Positions 1 through 11,500 of a DNA stretch of 64,000 nucleotides are shown piece by piece. Made by a program: the position numbers and the translations under genes. Position 1 is the first letter of the stretch; every line of letters begins with the position of its first letter. This DNA is from Acorus gramineus (Eukaryota; Streptophyta; Magnoliopsida; Acorales; Acoraceae). Below the pieces are notes generated by a model, which ran no database searches, was not told the DNA's origin, and saw nothing but the letters and a program-made list of their open reading frames with translations. The stretch lies in assembly GCA_030737835.1 (NCBI GenBank), contig CM060857.1, forward strand, positions 7,067,360-7,131,359, in the 5' to 3' direction.

Positions 1-1422
1 ACGATGCATGCGTCCTACTAGTTTATTTATTAAATTAAATGCTGGTATCTGTTAGATCGCATGCCTTAGGATAATATTATAGGGAGGAGCCTTGCGAGGT
101 CAACGCTGAGACCCGTGTTAGGGTACTCCGTGTTCTTTGTTTGGTTGTCGGGATGTCCTGTATCGGGACCTCGGGCTGCCCTCCCAAGGTTCTAGTCCCA
201 ATAATATTATATGTAATGATTGTATGATTGGTATAATTATTAGCATAGTTGGTGGATATTATAGGGGAGGGGCCTTGCAAGGACAGCGGTGAGACCCGGG
301 TTAGGGTACTTCGTGTTCCTTGTTTGGTTGTCGGGGTATCCTATAACGGGAACTCACGCCGCCCTTCCGAGTTTCGTTCCCCCAATGATATTCCAGCCCT
401 GCTGATTTTTGTGCATGTTCCCGCATCTTGATGATGCACCTGGTTGAATTCAGAGGAATTCATGACATTTGAGTTGTAATGATATGTAGTCGGCGGATCC
501 GAGTGGATCATATGCGTATGGATAGGCTGTTCTGTTCCCTGCGTTGGATTCGGTAGAGGCTACCCCCAGCGTTAGAAAGGCCGTCCTTCGGAGGACCCAC
601 ATCAGTAGGCGCCTCCCGATTTTTGTGACGGACTGTGCTGAAGTTGTGGGTGGAGACCAAGCGGCCTACGGGGTGGAGGGAGAGACTATCGGTGGACCAA
701 AGGTGACCAACAGCCTAGTCAGTCCCAAAATCCTATGTCACCCATTGATGGGTGAGGGTGAGGGTGTAGTGGGTTGGCGATGAGCGACCTACTGGATTTG
801 TGAATAGATGATTATCAGTCCCAATAGCCTATGTCACCCATTGATGGGTGAGGGTGAGGGTGTGGTGGTTCGGCGAAGTACGAACCACTGGATTATGTTG
901 TTATGTATTGATGGCTGGATAAAATAATGGAATATTGGTAAATATTGTCTGTGATGCATGGGTTGTGCTGTTCACTGAGCGTGTGGCTCACCCCTCGCAT
1001 ATGTTTTTCCCCAGTGGTCACTGAGCCTGAGCTAGAGCCAGAGCAGCAGTTGGAGCTTTCCGAGGGATTTCTTCAGTAGCGGAGCAGCGCTACGTCCGCG
1101 AGTACCAGAGGCTATCAGCATCCCTTATCTCGGTTGTATGTATTGTATTTCCATGCTGAGCACGTGTTGTATATATTCAGTTGTTTCCATGTATATTGGC
1201 TCTCACAGGACGTATGATTGTGTATCGAGTCTGTAATATGTTTTGATTACAGACTCAGTTTTTAGCTTCCGCTACATTGTGTATATATTATGTCAGCCCT
1301 GTTTGATCTGTGTTGTCATTTTATTTGTGGTTTAGAGTATATATATTTGACCTCCTGTGTAGGTTTCTGATATGATATATACACTTGCCGCGACCCGGGG
1401 TTGGCCGCCCTGAGGCGTGACA
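1..1422 (+). mobile_element. LTR-B, 3' portion of a forward copy (start outside window)
   Basis: This segment matches the last part of the complete LTR-B at 40206-43458. It runs from the GCATGCGTCCTACTAG block through two copies of a GAGGTCCCGAT-type module (reverse complement in this copy, about 90-190 and 250-370), two copies of the G-rich 96-bp unit (from about 719 and 819), and the acceptor-like stretch near 1010, to the LTR end TGAGGCGTGACA at 1422. The next bases, ATATT, could be one half of a target-site repeat, but the other half lies outside the window. No internal region or primer-binding site follows, so this is either a solo LTR or a 3' LTR. Confidence 0.8.
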
Positions 1423-2520
1423 ATATTAACCACCAGATATTGATAATCCACAATCTCATTATTAAAAGCCACAAAATGGCAACAACTAAACAATCTAGTG
1501 GGTCGCTACCGCCAACCCACTACACCCTCACCCTCACCCCTCAATAGGTGACAAAGGATATTGGGACTGACTACACAAATCCAGTGGGTCGCTATCGCCA
1601 ACCCACTACACCGTCACCCTCACCCCTCAATATGGTGACAAAGGATATTGGGACTTACAAACCAGTGGGTCGCCACATCGCCGACCCACCACACCCTCAC
1701 CCTCACCCCTCAATATGGTGACATAGGATATTGGGACTGACTAGGCTGATGGTCACCCTTGGTCAACCGATAGTCTCTCCCCACTCCGTAGGCCGTTTGG
1801 CCACCCCCACATTCAGCACAGTCCGTCCCAAATCAGGAGGTGCCTACTGATGGGAGCCCCTGCACAGGACAACCTTTCCAACGCCGGGGTAGTCTCTACA
1901 TGGATCCAACGAAGGGAACAGAACAGCCTATCCATCGTATATGATCCACTCGGATCCGCAGACAACACATCTCAACAACTCTAATGTCATGAATTCATCA
2001 GAATTCCTCGAGGGTGCATAACCCAGATGCGGGGAACATATATATAATAATTATTAACAAGAGGTATAATAATAATTATTAACAAGAGCTATAATATTAT
2101 TGGGACAAGAAACCTTGGGAGGGCACCATGAGGTCCCGATATAGGACATCCCGACAACCAAACAAGGAACACGGAGTACCCTAGCCCGGGTCTCAATGTT
2201 GACCTCGCAAGGCCCCTCCCTATAATATTATCTAAGGCATGCTAGCATTTAATTTAATAAATCAAACTAATAGGACGCATGCATAGGTCGAGGCTTTCCT
2301 AGCATGATAACAAGGTGACAGGATGCACGGCTCTTACACATATCCTAAGGTGCAAGTCCTAACATACAAAGTCTAGGGTAGCATGCATACTACATTTTTA
2401 TCATGCTTGCATGGATTACACATTACAACAAGTTAATATAAATCCATGGTGCCCCAGGGGAGGACGGTACACGCCCAAGTGCGTATAGCGCCTCCCTACT
2501 AGGTTGGTTGTCCCACTCAC

Positions 2521-2556
2521 CGATAGTCGGGTCGTCGCGCGACCGTCCGTCAAGAT
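2521..2556 (-). other. 36-nt exon-like cassette of LTR-B (splice-like borders)
   Basis: On the reverse strand this is preceded by CTATTTTGTAG, an acceptor-like stretch, and followed by GTGAGTGGG, a donor-like stretch. The core reads ATCTTGACGGACGGTCGCGC. It corresponds to 41654-41689 and 61295-61330 in other LTR-B copies and to the ATCTCG cassettes of LTR-A. Whether it is ever spliced is inference. Confidence 0.4.
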
Positions 2557-2659
2557 CTACAAAATAGGGTAATCAATTCGGTGAGTAAAATACCCAATAA
2601 ATAAAAAATACAATAAAATACACAACACTCGGACAAGTGTACATACGGCATGTACGCAC

Positions 2660-3270
2660 GTGAGCTCGAGCACTCGACTCCCTCCCGAACCCCCGGGCAG
2701 CCGTACGCGCGGCCACCGACCTAGGCGCACACCGCGCCTAAGCCCGCGCGCCCAGTGGCACGGCCGAGCCCAGCCCGCACGCCCGGACACCCCGCCGAGC
2801 CTCCCGGGTGCACCGCGCGCCCACTGTGCCCTAGCGCAGCAACCCGCGCGCACACCCGCACGCCCTGCGCCTCATCGCCTCGCTCTGCGCGCACCCCGCG
2901 CGCACCACCCGCTCACATCACCCGCTCACACCACCCGCTCGACCAGCCCTGGGTGCACCCGCGCGCACTGCGCCCCAGCGCAGCGCCCCGCACACGCACC
3001 CCCCCGCACTGGGCCCCAGCACAGCGCCCGCACACCTGCCCGCTCACACTCCCGCTCGCACCGACTGCTCGCCCTGCGCACACTACGCCCCCTGCGCAGC
3101 ACCCGCACACCACCCGCTCGTCCACGCGCCCCTGCGCAGCGCTCCGCGCGCACGCCGCACACTACGCCCAGCGCGCCCGACCGCACGCGCCCAGTGAGCC
3201 CGTCAGCACGCGCCCAGCGCGCTTGCCCGCAGCTCGCCCGCCTGCGCCTGCCTGCCTGCGCCTGACGCGT
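2660..3270. repeat. CpG-dense low-complexity tract of LTR-B
   Basis: Hundreds of bases consist mainly of GCGC, GCAC and CCGC strings with long alternating purine-pyrimidine stretches. Equivalent tracts lie in the same relative LTR position at 5115-5560, 14700-14955, 20380-20880, 26900-27460, 29900-30190, 32620-32920, 40960-41530, 56340-56840 and 61440-62120. They produce open frames in several phases on both strands, which are base-composition artefacts. The tract sits between a donor-like site and the exon-like cassette. Confidence 0.8.
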
Positions 3271-3479
3271 CACGCAAGGCGTCCTCGAGCTCTCAAGGGG
3301 CCTCGACACCAGAACGGTGCAGCCATCGCACCTTGACCAGATGGACGGTCTTGGTGCGGAGCCTCTTCTCACGGCGGTCCATGATCTCAATCGGCTGCTC
3401 CACGAATGACAAGCCCAGCTCGAAGATGAGCGGCTCAACGGGATGACGTGAGCAGGATCGTGGACGCAACTCACACCCA

Positions 3480-3840
3480 ACCGCGATGCCTTGGAGCAAA
3501 CTGCGAACCCACCCCTCCCAGACGGAAGGGTAAGAACTGGCGCTGAGGTGAGCCTTCGCTTAAACTCCAGGAAGCTCTCCTCGCAAGACGGGGACCGTTC
3601 GAACCGGACATCCTTCCGAGCGAGGCGGTTAGGAGGTACAGCTATCTTCGAGAAACCCTCGACAATCCTCCCGCAATAACCCGCCAAGCCCAGGAAGCTC
3701 TGAATCTCTGCGGGGTTCGACGGTCGACGCCAATTGACACAGCGAGCGACTTGACCGGGTCCACAGATATGCCCTTGACGGAAATCACGCGGCCCAGAAA
3801 ACCATATGCTCCAACCAAATCTCGCACTTAATCCACCATC
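3480..3840 (-). pseudogene. Ty3/Gypsy pol remnant: end of reverse transcriptase and start of RNase H
   Basis: The reverse-strand translation shows the RT thumb/connection hallmark IQSFLGLAGYCGRIVEGFSK, followed by a block ending LTSAPVLTLPSG, which in Ty3/Gypsy proteins leads into RNase H. In a working element this enzyme copies genomic RNA into DNA in the cytoplasmic particle. Here only about 120 residues are recognisable, embedded in the LTR-B mosaic, with integrase-downstream sequence at about 3290-3480. The fragment is a fossil. Lineage by eye is Tekay/Del-like chromovirus, and a related Ty3/Gypsy lineage is possible. Confidence 0.8.
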
Positions 3841-4019
3841 AGCTGATGCTTTCAGAGTATTCCTTGACTGGGAAAAGAAATCCTCGGGAGAGCAACATGA
3901 GGTCCCGACATAGGATACCCCGACAACCAAACAAGGAACACGAAGTACCCTAGCCCGGGTCCCAACGCTGACCTCACGCGGCCCCTTAATCCAGAAAAGG
4001 AACACTAGAAGAAGACATC

Positions 4020-4640
4020 ACTATTTAAAGAACACTACCAACCTCACTGGATCATCTACATCTAGATAATCACCCACCGATATCCTTCAACCTCCATCAC
4101 AAGACCGGACCCAACATTCTTGGGAACGGTCGAACAACAATTGGGTCACGAAGCGACACGTCTTCGCCTCATCCACACCCTCACTCCCGAAAGGAGACAT
4201 ATTGGGACTTTGGGAGAGACTTAGACTGTTCTTCACCCCTGGTCCACCGGTAGCCTCTCCTCCACACCGTGGGCCGCCTGGTCTGCTCCCACAATTCAGC
4301 ACAGTCCGAACCCAAATCAGGAGATGCCTACTGATGGGAGCCCTCTGTCAGGAAGGCCTGTCTAACGCTGAGGAGTCCCTACATCGGATCCAACGAAGGG
4401 GGAGAACGATTCCACGCTCGCGACATCATTCATTAATCCTCTCTCGGGTAGTCTCTACCTGGCATACTCCCACGATCAATACCCCTTCGACTGCATCGGC
4501 GGTACCTACGGATGGGAGCCTTCTGCCAGGACGGCTACAACCCGGCCTCCTCAACTCGAACAACCACTCTCTATACCCGCTCATCGAGACATCACACACA
4601 TGCTTAACCGCAATCAACACACACATATATATTCATAGGG
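4020..4640 (-). repeat. LTR-A-like module piece inside the LTR-B patch
   Basis: This stretch matches the later part of LTR-A: the block with ACCGGACCCAACA, the CCCTCACTCCCG motif, the GGATCCAACGAAGG block and the GGTACCTACGGATGGGAGCC module, ending near a short (CA)/(TA) run. It shows LTR-A sequence carried within an interior patch of an LTR-B copy. Confidence 0.65.
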
Positions 4641-5080
4641 AGCTGGAAAAACAAAACATTACCTCGAACCATGACACCCGGAACCTGCACCTCCTCGACC
4701 AAAAGTGCTGCAACTCTGCCCTGAACAAACTGCGGCTGAGGAGCAGGGGCACGCCTCGCAGGCTGCATTCGCTGCCTCCACTGGTCAATACGGCCACCCT
4801 GTGGCTGCTGCTGCTGCTGCTGACGCTGAGGCTGTACACAGGGTTGGCCAGCATCTGGGCAATTATACGAGATATGCCCGATGCGCTGACAATGGTAACA
4901 GCGCCGCGTCTCTGGTTACCTGGACTGAATTGGCACTGCCGCAATGGGTGCTGGATCCCACACTGGCACCACATCTGCTGGAGGAGAGGCAGCCGCTAAC
5001 TGATCAAAGCGGGGCCTCTTCTTCTTGCGCTGTCCCTGGTCCTGGCTCCTGGGAGGACTCTGATCTGTAGAAGGGGGCGG
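4640..5080 (-). pseudogene. Gag nucleocapsid remnant with CCHC zinc knuckle
   Basis: The reverse-strand translation contains CYHCQRIGHISYNC at 4858-4900, a perfect CX2CX4HX4C zinc knuckle of retroelement Gag. It is followed in the protein direction by a Pro/Gln-rich stretch with a short glutamine run encoded by the CTG/CAG microsatellite at about 4805-4822. This domain binds element RNA for packaging. The fragment continues toward protease but no DTG active-site block is seen. It is the only zinc knuckle found in the window; the other interiors appear to lack this part. Fossil fragment. Confidence 0.8.
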
Positions 5081-7071
5081 AACCCTTACAAGGATCCCGA
5101 GGTCTCACTCGACTGTCTTCGCCCCAGCGCAGCGCCCGCACGCGCACCCGCCCGCACTGCGCCCCAGCGCAGCGCCCGTACACCTGCCCGCTCACACTCC
5201 CCGCTCACACCGACTGCTCGCCCTGCGCGCACTACGCCCCCTGCGCAGCACCCGCACACCACCTGCTCGTCCACGCGCCCCTGCGCAGCGCTCCGCGCGC
5301 ACGCCGCGCACTGCGCCCAGCGCGCCCGATCGCACGCGCCCAGCGAGCCCGTTAGCACAAGCCCAACGCGCCTGCCCGCAGCTCGCCCGCCTGCGCCTGA
5401 CCGCTTGCGCCTGCTTGCCTGGGCGCGCCGCTGCCCGCATGCGCCTGAACCGAGCTCCACCTGCGCGCACGCCCTCGAGCACGCCCGCGCGCACGCCCAC
5501 GCTGCCCGAGCATTGCCTGCCTGCGCGCTGCCTGCCTGCCTGCGCGCACAGCCTACCCGAGACAGCCCTTCCACCACCCCGACGGCCACCAACGGCCTCC
5601 AACCGCCTCCCACCGCCACCAACGGCCACCCTCCACCACCCACAGCCACCCCAACTCAAAAGCATCCTCCTAACAAGCATCTAAGCAAGAAAAGGAAGGA
5701 AAGAAGGCTTACCCAAGGAAGGAAGGGAAGGAAGGGAAGTTCGGTTGCTCTCCGCGCACCGAAACACCTCCTCCAAGGCCACCACTACCGAGCTCTTCCT
5801 CAGCCCTCGAAATGGTTGAAAACAGAGGAGAAAGGAGGGCATGAGAAGGGGCTAAACACACCGGAACTCGAATCTGAGACCACCGGTGGATAGATCAGGA
5901 TGCGATCTAACCTTTCTCTTCTTTGGGTTTTAGGTTTTGACCCCTTGAACTAGGTCAAATGGTGGTTTTAAAGAGAGGGAGAGAGAGAGAGAAATTTGGA
6001 GACGACGATGAATAGGTGGGGCTTTGTCTTGGTCGTGGGATTTCTTTATACTCACACCCACACCTCACACACTCACACCCCCTAATTAGATTAGCCCTAA
6101 TTAGGTTTAGGCTAGGTTTAGGTGATCTAAGTACACTTTGACCCTAGTCAACCCAACCAAACTAAAATCCAAAACCTTTTGACCAAGTCAAAGGTAAACT
6201 TTGACCAAGTCAAGTCTCCCAATGACTTTTCGCTCGGTCAAAACCCGGATACGCCCCGGAACTGTGAAATTCTGAAACGTTACCGGAATTCGATGAAATT
6301 TTCGTGAGTGGCTTGGAATGTCACCAGGACACATAATATGCAGTTAGATTCTCGATCGGAGTCCTCAAACTCAGGACGATAGCTAACAGTCTAAGATGTT
6401 AGCGGTTCCGATCGAAAAACGAAAAAAACCGAAAAACTGCCAGAATGTCCCAACGGTGACCAGAAGGTTAAAAGTGACACATATATAACAGAAGGTCCGG
6501 CGAAACGAAAGAGAAGGTAGACGATGGGGTTGAAGGAGGACACAGTGGGGTTGAAAAGTGCAGATTGTGGGGCTATAAAGAGGAGATGGTGGGGCTTGAC
6601 TATCGTCTGGATTCTATTTGATTTTACTATGTTGCCCTTGTCTTTTCAATTTTTTGCAGGGGCATATACATAATTACGAATAGTATATGAACCGATTCTT
6701 AAGTGGAAGACAAAAATACTCTCGTTGTCATCATTAAAACTGCAATGATGGCGATGCGTATACCCGCATCGAGAATGACAGACATGTTGTCAAATCAATC
6801 TCAAATTTCGTGCAAACTAGATATAAATAAATAACACTATAAAAAAAAATCAATAAAGAACGAATAATCCGTAAAGCGGTATATACTAGTTTAGTATAAG
6901 TATATGGCTGTTTAAAAAGGTATATGAGTATATAGCACGAATGTTATTTTTTAAAAAATGGCATATTTGGAGGAATTTTTGTATCTACAGTCTTTATTTT
7001 CAAATATACAAGATAAGATTAAAAACAATTGAACACCAAGGCATTGAATGAAAGATAGCGAGTTATGAAAC

Positions 7072-7440
7072 GATATGCTATGCAAAGAAAATAAGGAAAT
7101 AAAGAATCTCTGTGAAAAATTTATTTATGAAAGCATATGCTAACACGAGAAAATAAGGAAAACAAGAATCTTTGTGAAAAATACCTTTTTTAAAACCATC
7201 TACTACCAAAACAAAATAAGATAATAAAGAATCTCTATGAAAAATGAATAATGAAACCATATGCTAACAAAAAAAAAGAAAAGAATATCTACAAAAACAT
7301 AATTTATGAAAAAAAACCATATGTTGACTAAAGAAAATAAAGAAAACAAGCATATATGTAAAAGCATAATTTATGAAGCCATATGCTAACAAAAGAAAAT
7401 AAGGAAGCAACAATCAAAAGGGAGACAATGATGAAAACGT
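7072..7440 (+). repeat. Degenerate 61-bp minisatellite, about six units
   Basis: Units begin at CATATGCTAAC-like anchors near 7072, 7134, 7196, 7257, 7317 and 7379, so the period is 60-62 bp. Each unit then has a purine-rich AGAAAATAAGGAAA block followed by AAGAATCTCTGTGAAAAA. Units differ by point changes and small length changes, so the array is not young. Confidence 0.8.
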
Positions 7441-7866
7441 AGAAGATCCATGTTTCAAAGACAATGAAGATGCAGCAGAGGTATCATGATATCAGAGAGG
7501 GTGAGTGAGAGGTGAAGGGAAGAGAGATAGAGAGTGTGAGAGATTTTGTTTCGTGAAGGGTTTGTCAAAGAATCTAGAGTATGTGAGTATTCTGTGAGGA
7601 AAGAGGAGAGAGAACGAAATTGCAATAAAATACGTTGAAAGCTGAAAGCTTTTTGTCAGACCTTATCGTCAGCTTATCCTCGGTAGTCACGCCATATAAA
7701 TTTGTGTTTCATTGTATATACCAGATAAAATGTTGTATATACCATATCTGTCAGAGCATGCCCAGCTTTTCCAAACTCCACATCGGTGCCTTTCGTACAT
7801 TTAGAAACATCCACTCAAGCCGTTAAATCAATGTCAGCGTTCCTTTTCGAGGAGATAAGCATTCAA

Positions 7867-8133
7867 CACCTCTCAGTCGGTTCAAATATTTTATTTTAAA
7901 AAATGTTACAATTATTTAATGTCTCTCAGTCGGTTCAAATATTTTATTTTAAAAAATGTTAAATCATTTAATGCACGTTTAAGTGTTTTGTCAGTCCGCT
8001 CTTACCGAGGAATTTTGAATTTCAAAATTCTCTTTAAACCCATGCGGGTGCTGAATGATTCCATGTCAGCCCGCCCTCGTCACGTAGGATCATACGTGGG
8101 GTCTTAGAGAGGGTCGGAGAAACCGACTGAGTG
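7867..8133. repeat. Possible MITE-like element with inverted ends
   Basis: The left end has CACCTCTCAGTCGGTTC (7867-7883) and the right end has GAAACCGACTGAGTG (ending at 8133), which are imperfect inverted copies. Inside, CTCTCAGTCGGTTCAAATA is repeated 51 bp apart at 7870 and 7921. The CACT-like ends and subterminal repeats recall small CACTA derivatives, but flanking triplets (CAA and TAA) do not match, so the call is tentative. Confidence 0.3.
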
Positions 8134-8260
8134 TAACATTTTCCCCATGTAAAATGTTAGGGCCCAATATGTACACGGGCATGTCTATCCCACCACACGT
8201 TTTTCTTGAACCACCACTTTACTGTAACCATCACCTGTCATTTAATGTTTTACTAAATCC

Positions 8261-8544
8261 ACATCTTATAAATAAGGGTGAATTGTCTAAATACCCAGCA
8301 AACCCCCCCCCCCCCCCCACCCGCTTTTTCATGTCCCTTGACTTGGGAAAAAAACTTTCAACCCTGCATTTTGGTCCCCTTTTTTTTGTACCCTTGTTGT
8401 TGTCACCTCGCAGCCACCTCACATTTTCCTTCCACTTCTACCCTTCCCTCATATTTCTCTCCCAAATCAACCAAACTCCCCCAAAATCTCTCACCTTCCC
8501 CTTAAATCATAGAATTATTTCGACAATCCCGGCTCCTCTTTGAG
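8261..8544 (+). promoter_or_regulatory. TATA-like box and pyrimidine-rich leader cut by LTR-A insertion
   Basis: TATAAATAA lies at 8267-8275, followed after about 35 bp by a run of 16 C (8303-8318) and a C/T-rich stretch of about 200 bp up to the LTR start at 8545. This looks like a plant core promoter and leader. No coding start that I trust follows, and chance similarity in AT-rich DNA cannot be excluded. Confidence 0.3.
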
Positions 8545-11500
8545 TGTTATGCCTGTGTCATTTGGAGCCTTATTTTTCGGAGTCGCTAAAATTTTGGCTT
8601 TTAGCCACCTGCAGGAGTCGGAGCGCTCTGATTGAAAATTTGGCTACATAATTTTTCTCTTAGAAGTTATGTATTTCCGATTTGGTATTTGGATTTAATT
8701 TTGTTAAAATCCAAGATGAAGAGGTTTAAATATGATTTTATCATGAGATGCTCAGTTTTGAGTTAGCTTTCGTACAAAAGTTGAATTAGATCAACTGGAT
8801 TCATGTAGTAAAAGTTATGGGTATTTTTCCAAGTATACCCCGGGGATGAAAAATTCTGGCAGCAGCCTTGTTCAATGTTTAGCTCTCATTTCGGAATAGC
8901 TGGAGGGATTATTTGATCTTGGCATAAACATGAAAGTTGTAGATAAGCTTCTTGGCTTTCCAAAGGATTTTGAATTGTGCAATTCGGAGCTATATCGTGG
9001 AAGTTATGGCTGTTCTAGTGAAGCACGTCCAGAATTTCTGGTCAGGGACGATTTGGTCTTGTCCCCCCCCCCCCCACCAACTCACTTTATCTCCATTTAA
9101 AACCCCCCTTTTGTGGAAACCTCTCACTCCCTCTCACTCTCGTCTCCCTCTCCCTCTCTGTTTTTTGGTTGTGTGTGTTTTGTTAATGGAGGAAGGGATG
9201 AAAAAGAAGCTCAAGAAAGAGTGAGAAAGGGTGAGAAAAGGTGAGCATGTGTTGTTGTTGTTGTTGTTGTTTCTCTTCTCTCAATCCCCTTCTCATGCCC
9301 TTGCACCCCTGTTTTCTGCCAAGAAGGGCTGGTGGAGAGGCTGAAGAGATGGTGGTAGTGGTGGTGGTGGTTGAGGTGGTCGTGGGTGTGTCGATAACCC
9401 CGCATCTCCCCATTTCCCTCCCCCTGTTTCGGTAAGGCAGCTCACTGTCTTTTAAAGATCTCAGTGAATCTAGTATTTAGAGGCATATTTTTAGGATTAT
9501 GTCTTCTTATGATTTGATCAGCTATGTGTCTAGATGTTATATATGAAATTTGGGATCATTATGATATCTGTGGTGTAAGTTAGAACCAGTTTTGCATGAC
9601 CTGTCCAGATTCGCGTAGGAATTGACCTGCTTCAGGAAATGATTTGTTTTGGGCTTGTAGAGGCAAAATTAGGTTCTAATGTCTTCATGGATTATGATCC
9701 CAGAATATCATAGAATGTGCATGATTTATTTCATAATTTTTGAAAGTGTATTGGGTGCTGTGAAGACCAATTAGTAGGGCTGGTTGCAGCAGGTTTAGCA
9801 GTTTTGCTTGGTTGAGTGTCAAGGAGTTGGTTGCATGTGTCTTGGGTGATAATATGGAAGTATCAGGGATTAGGGTCTTCATGAAGTAAGCTTATATGTG
9901 TGATAGGAGGTTCCATAATTTAATTATGGATCATTGGTTGTGTTTTGCAGATCTCGTAGACCGGACGCGCGGCGATCCGGGTATCGGTGAGTGGTTCGAT
10001 CCAATCCCCCCCCCCTCGGGATGCGCTCAATGCGCGTAGTCGTGCGTCGCGCATCGATGGGGCCCCCTAGCTATACTACTTGTGTAGATAAGTAGTATGG
10101 CCATGCTTAAGCTATAATATGTAGATATCTTGCATGCTAGGCTTATATACATGTATTGTATTCATGTATGAATGATTGTGTTGCATGAGCCCCTCTAGTA
10201 TGGGCATGTATTTTTGGTAATGTGTATGGATGTATAGAATATGGCATGCCTTAGGTAGTATTGTAATAATACTCCCACCATATTAATTGGAATATCCAGC
10301 ATGAATAGGTTAATAACGGGCACCTGCCTAATATTCCCTTGCGATAAGACTCGAGGGCGTGGTGTAGCTGTTGCGCCCATGCTAATGGGGCAAAGCTATG
10401 ACCAGCTTCATGAGATGATGATCTCTCTCGCCCTCTCCCTCTGAACAAACTGAGTAAGTAGATGCGATTTCCTACTCGACTCAGGTTCGTTTGGAATATT
10501 GGCATGCACCTGTTAGTGCGCGAGATCGCGCTTGACCCTTTCTTTTAAGTTGGCGATATCCAACGCATGCTTAAGTTAGGCCTTGTGATTAATGACCATG
10601 TATGCATGTTGTATGATTTATTATGATGTAAATCCATGTTAGGGAGTGTCCCTATAATTATTAGATGATTGTGCATATGGTTTATGCACATAGCTGGATA
10701 TATTTATATGCGCATGTTAAAAACTGATAATCCTATCTAAAATAGGCGTGGGTATGACCCGCTGTCGGGTTGTACCTTATTAGTTAGAGCGCTAGCGATG
10801 TAATCTCCCCGTGCATCCGACCGACGCACTCATTCGGAATTCAGGAGAATTCATTAGCTTATGGGATTATTCATACGTGAGAGCAGAGGCAACCCCATTG
10901 TGTCTAAGCGACACAACGGTGTGGGAGTATAGTAGTATTCGATATATCGATAAGTGATTATCGAGAGCAGTTGTTTTTCCATTGGGTTTGCTTTGCGAAC
11001 ATGGAATGTTTACTCCCAATGTCGTCCGTGATGAAGAGGCCCGGGTTGTAGCTGTCCTGACAGAGGGCTCCCATCCGTAGGTACCACCGATGCATTCGGG
11101 AGCGTACTAATCGTGGGAGTGTACCAGGTAGAGGCTACCTGGGAGAGGGTTAACGAATGATATTACGAGCGTGGAATCGTTCTCCCCTTCGTTGGATCCG
11201 ATGTAGGAACTCCCCGGCGTTAAAGCTGTCCTGACAGAGGGCTCCCATCCGTAGGTACTACCGATGCGTTCGGAAGCGTACTGATCGTGGGAGTATACCA
11301 GGTAGAGGCTACGTGGGGAAAGGGCTACCGGTGGACCAAGGGTGTAGAGCAGTCTAAGTCTCTTCCAAAAGTCCCAAGAGTCTCCCTCCGGGAGTGAGGG
11401 TGAGGATGAGGTGAAGACACGTCGCCTCGTGACCCATTCGTTGTTCGTCCGTTCCCATAGTTGTTGGGTCCGGTCTCGTATTGATGTTCAAAGACATCGT

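Larger units (their letters stand above)
1423..6490 (-). mobile_element. LTR-B composite on the reverse strand, carrying a gag/pol patch
   Basis: The right end reads, on the reverse strand, TGTTATATATGTGTCACTTT starting at 6490, which is the LTR-B start. 5119-6490 matches the first part of LTR-B and 1423 to about 3283 matches its middle and later part. Between them (about 3284-5118) lies element interior: integrase-downstream, RT and gag remnants plus a piece of LTR-A-like sequence. The CpG-rich tract occurs on both sides of the patch, so the two LTR parts overlap in content and the whole is a recombinant mosaic. The copy is clearly broken. The left end abuts the forward LTR-B at 1422, which probably inserted into this copy. 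Confidence 0.7.
6491..8544. other. AT-rich non-LTR stretch, no supported gene
   Basis: This is the longest stretch not explained by retroelement sequence. It lies between the end of LTR-B (6490) and the start of LTR-A (8545). It holds a 61-bp minisatellite (7072-7440), a duplicated 51-bp unit near 7870-7970, a possible small inverted-repeat element (7867-8133) and a promoter-like end. No open frame here has protein character that I recognise. It may be original intergenic DNA. Confidence 0.6.

Noticed and set aside
1530-1720. CCCTCACCCTCACCCCTCA runs as interstitial telomere sequence
   Set aside because: The plant telomere unit is CCCTAAA. These runs are part of the LTR unit and recur only within LTR-A and LTR-B.
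4202-4999. 265-codon forward ORF
   Set aside because: It runs antisense through an LTR-A block and the Gag zinc-knuckle segment, which is clearly coded on the reverse strand.
8154-8543. 129-codon forward ORF before LTR-A
   Set aside because: It covers a poly-C run and a pyrimidine-rich leader-like stretch and has no recognisable domain. It ends at the LTR boundary by chance.
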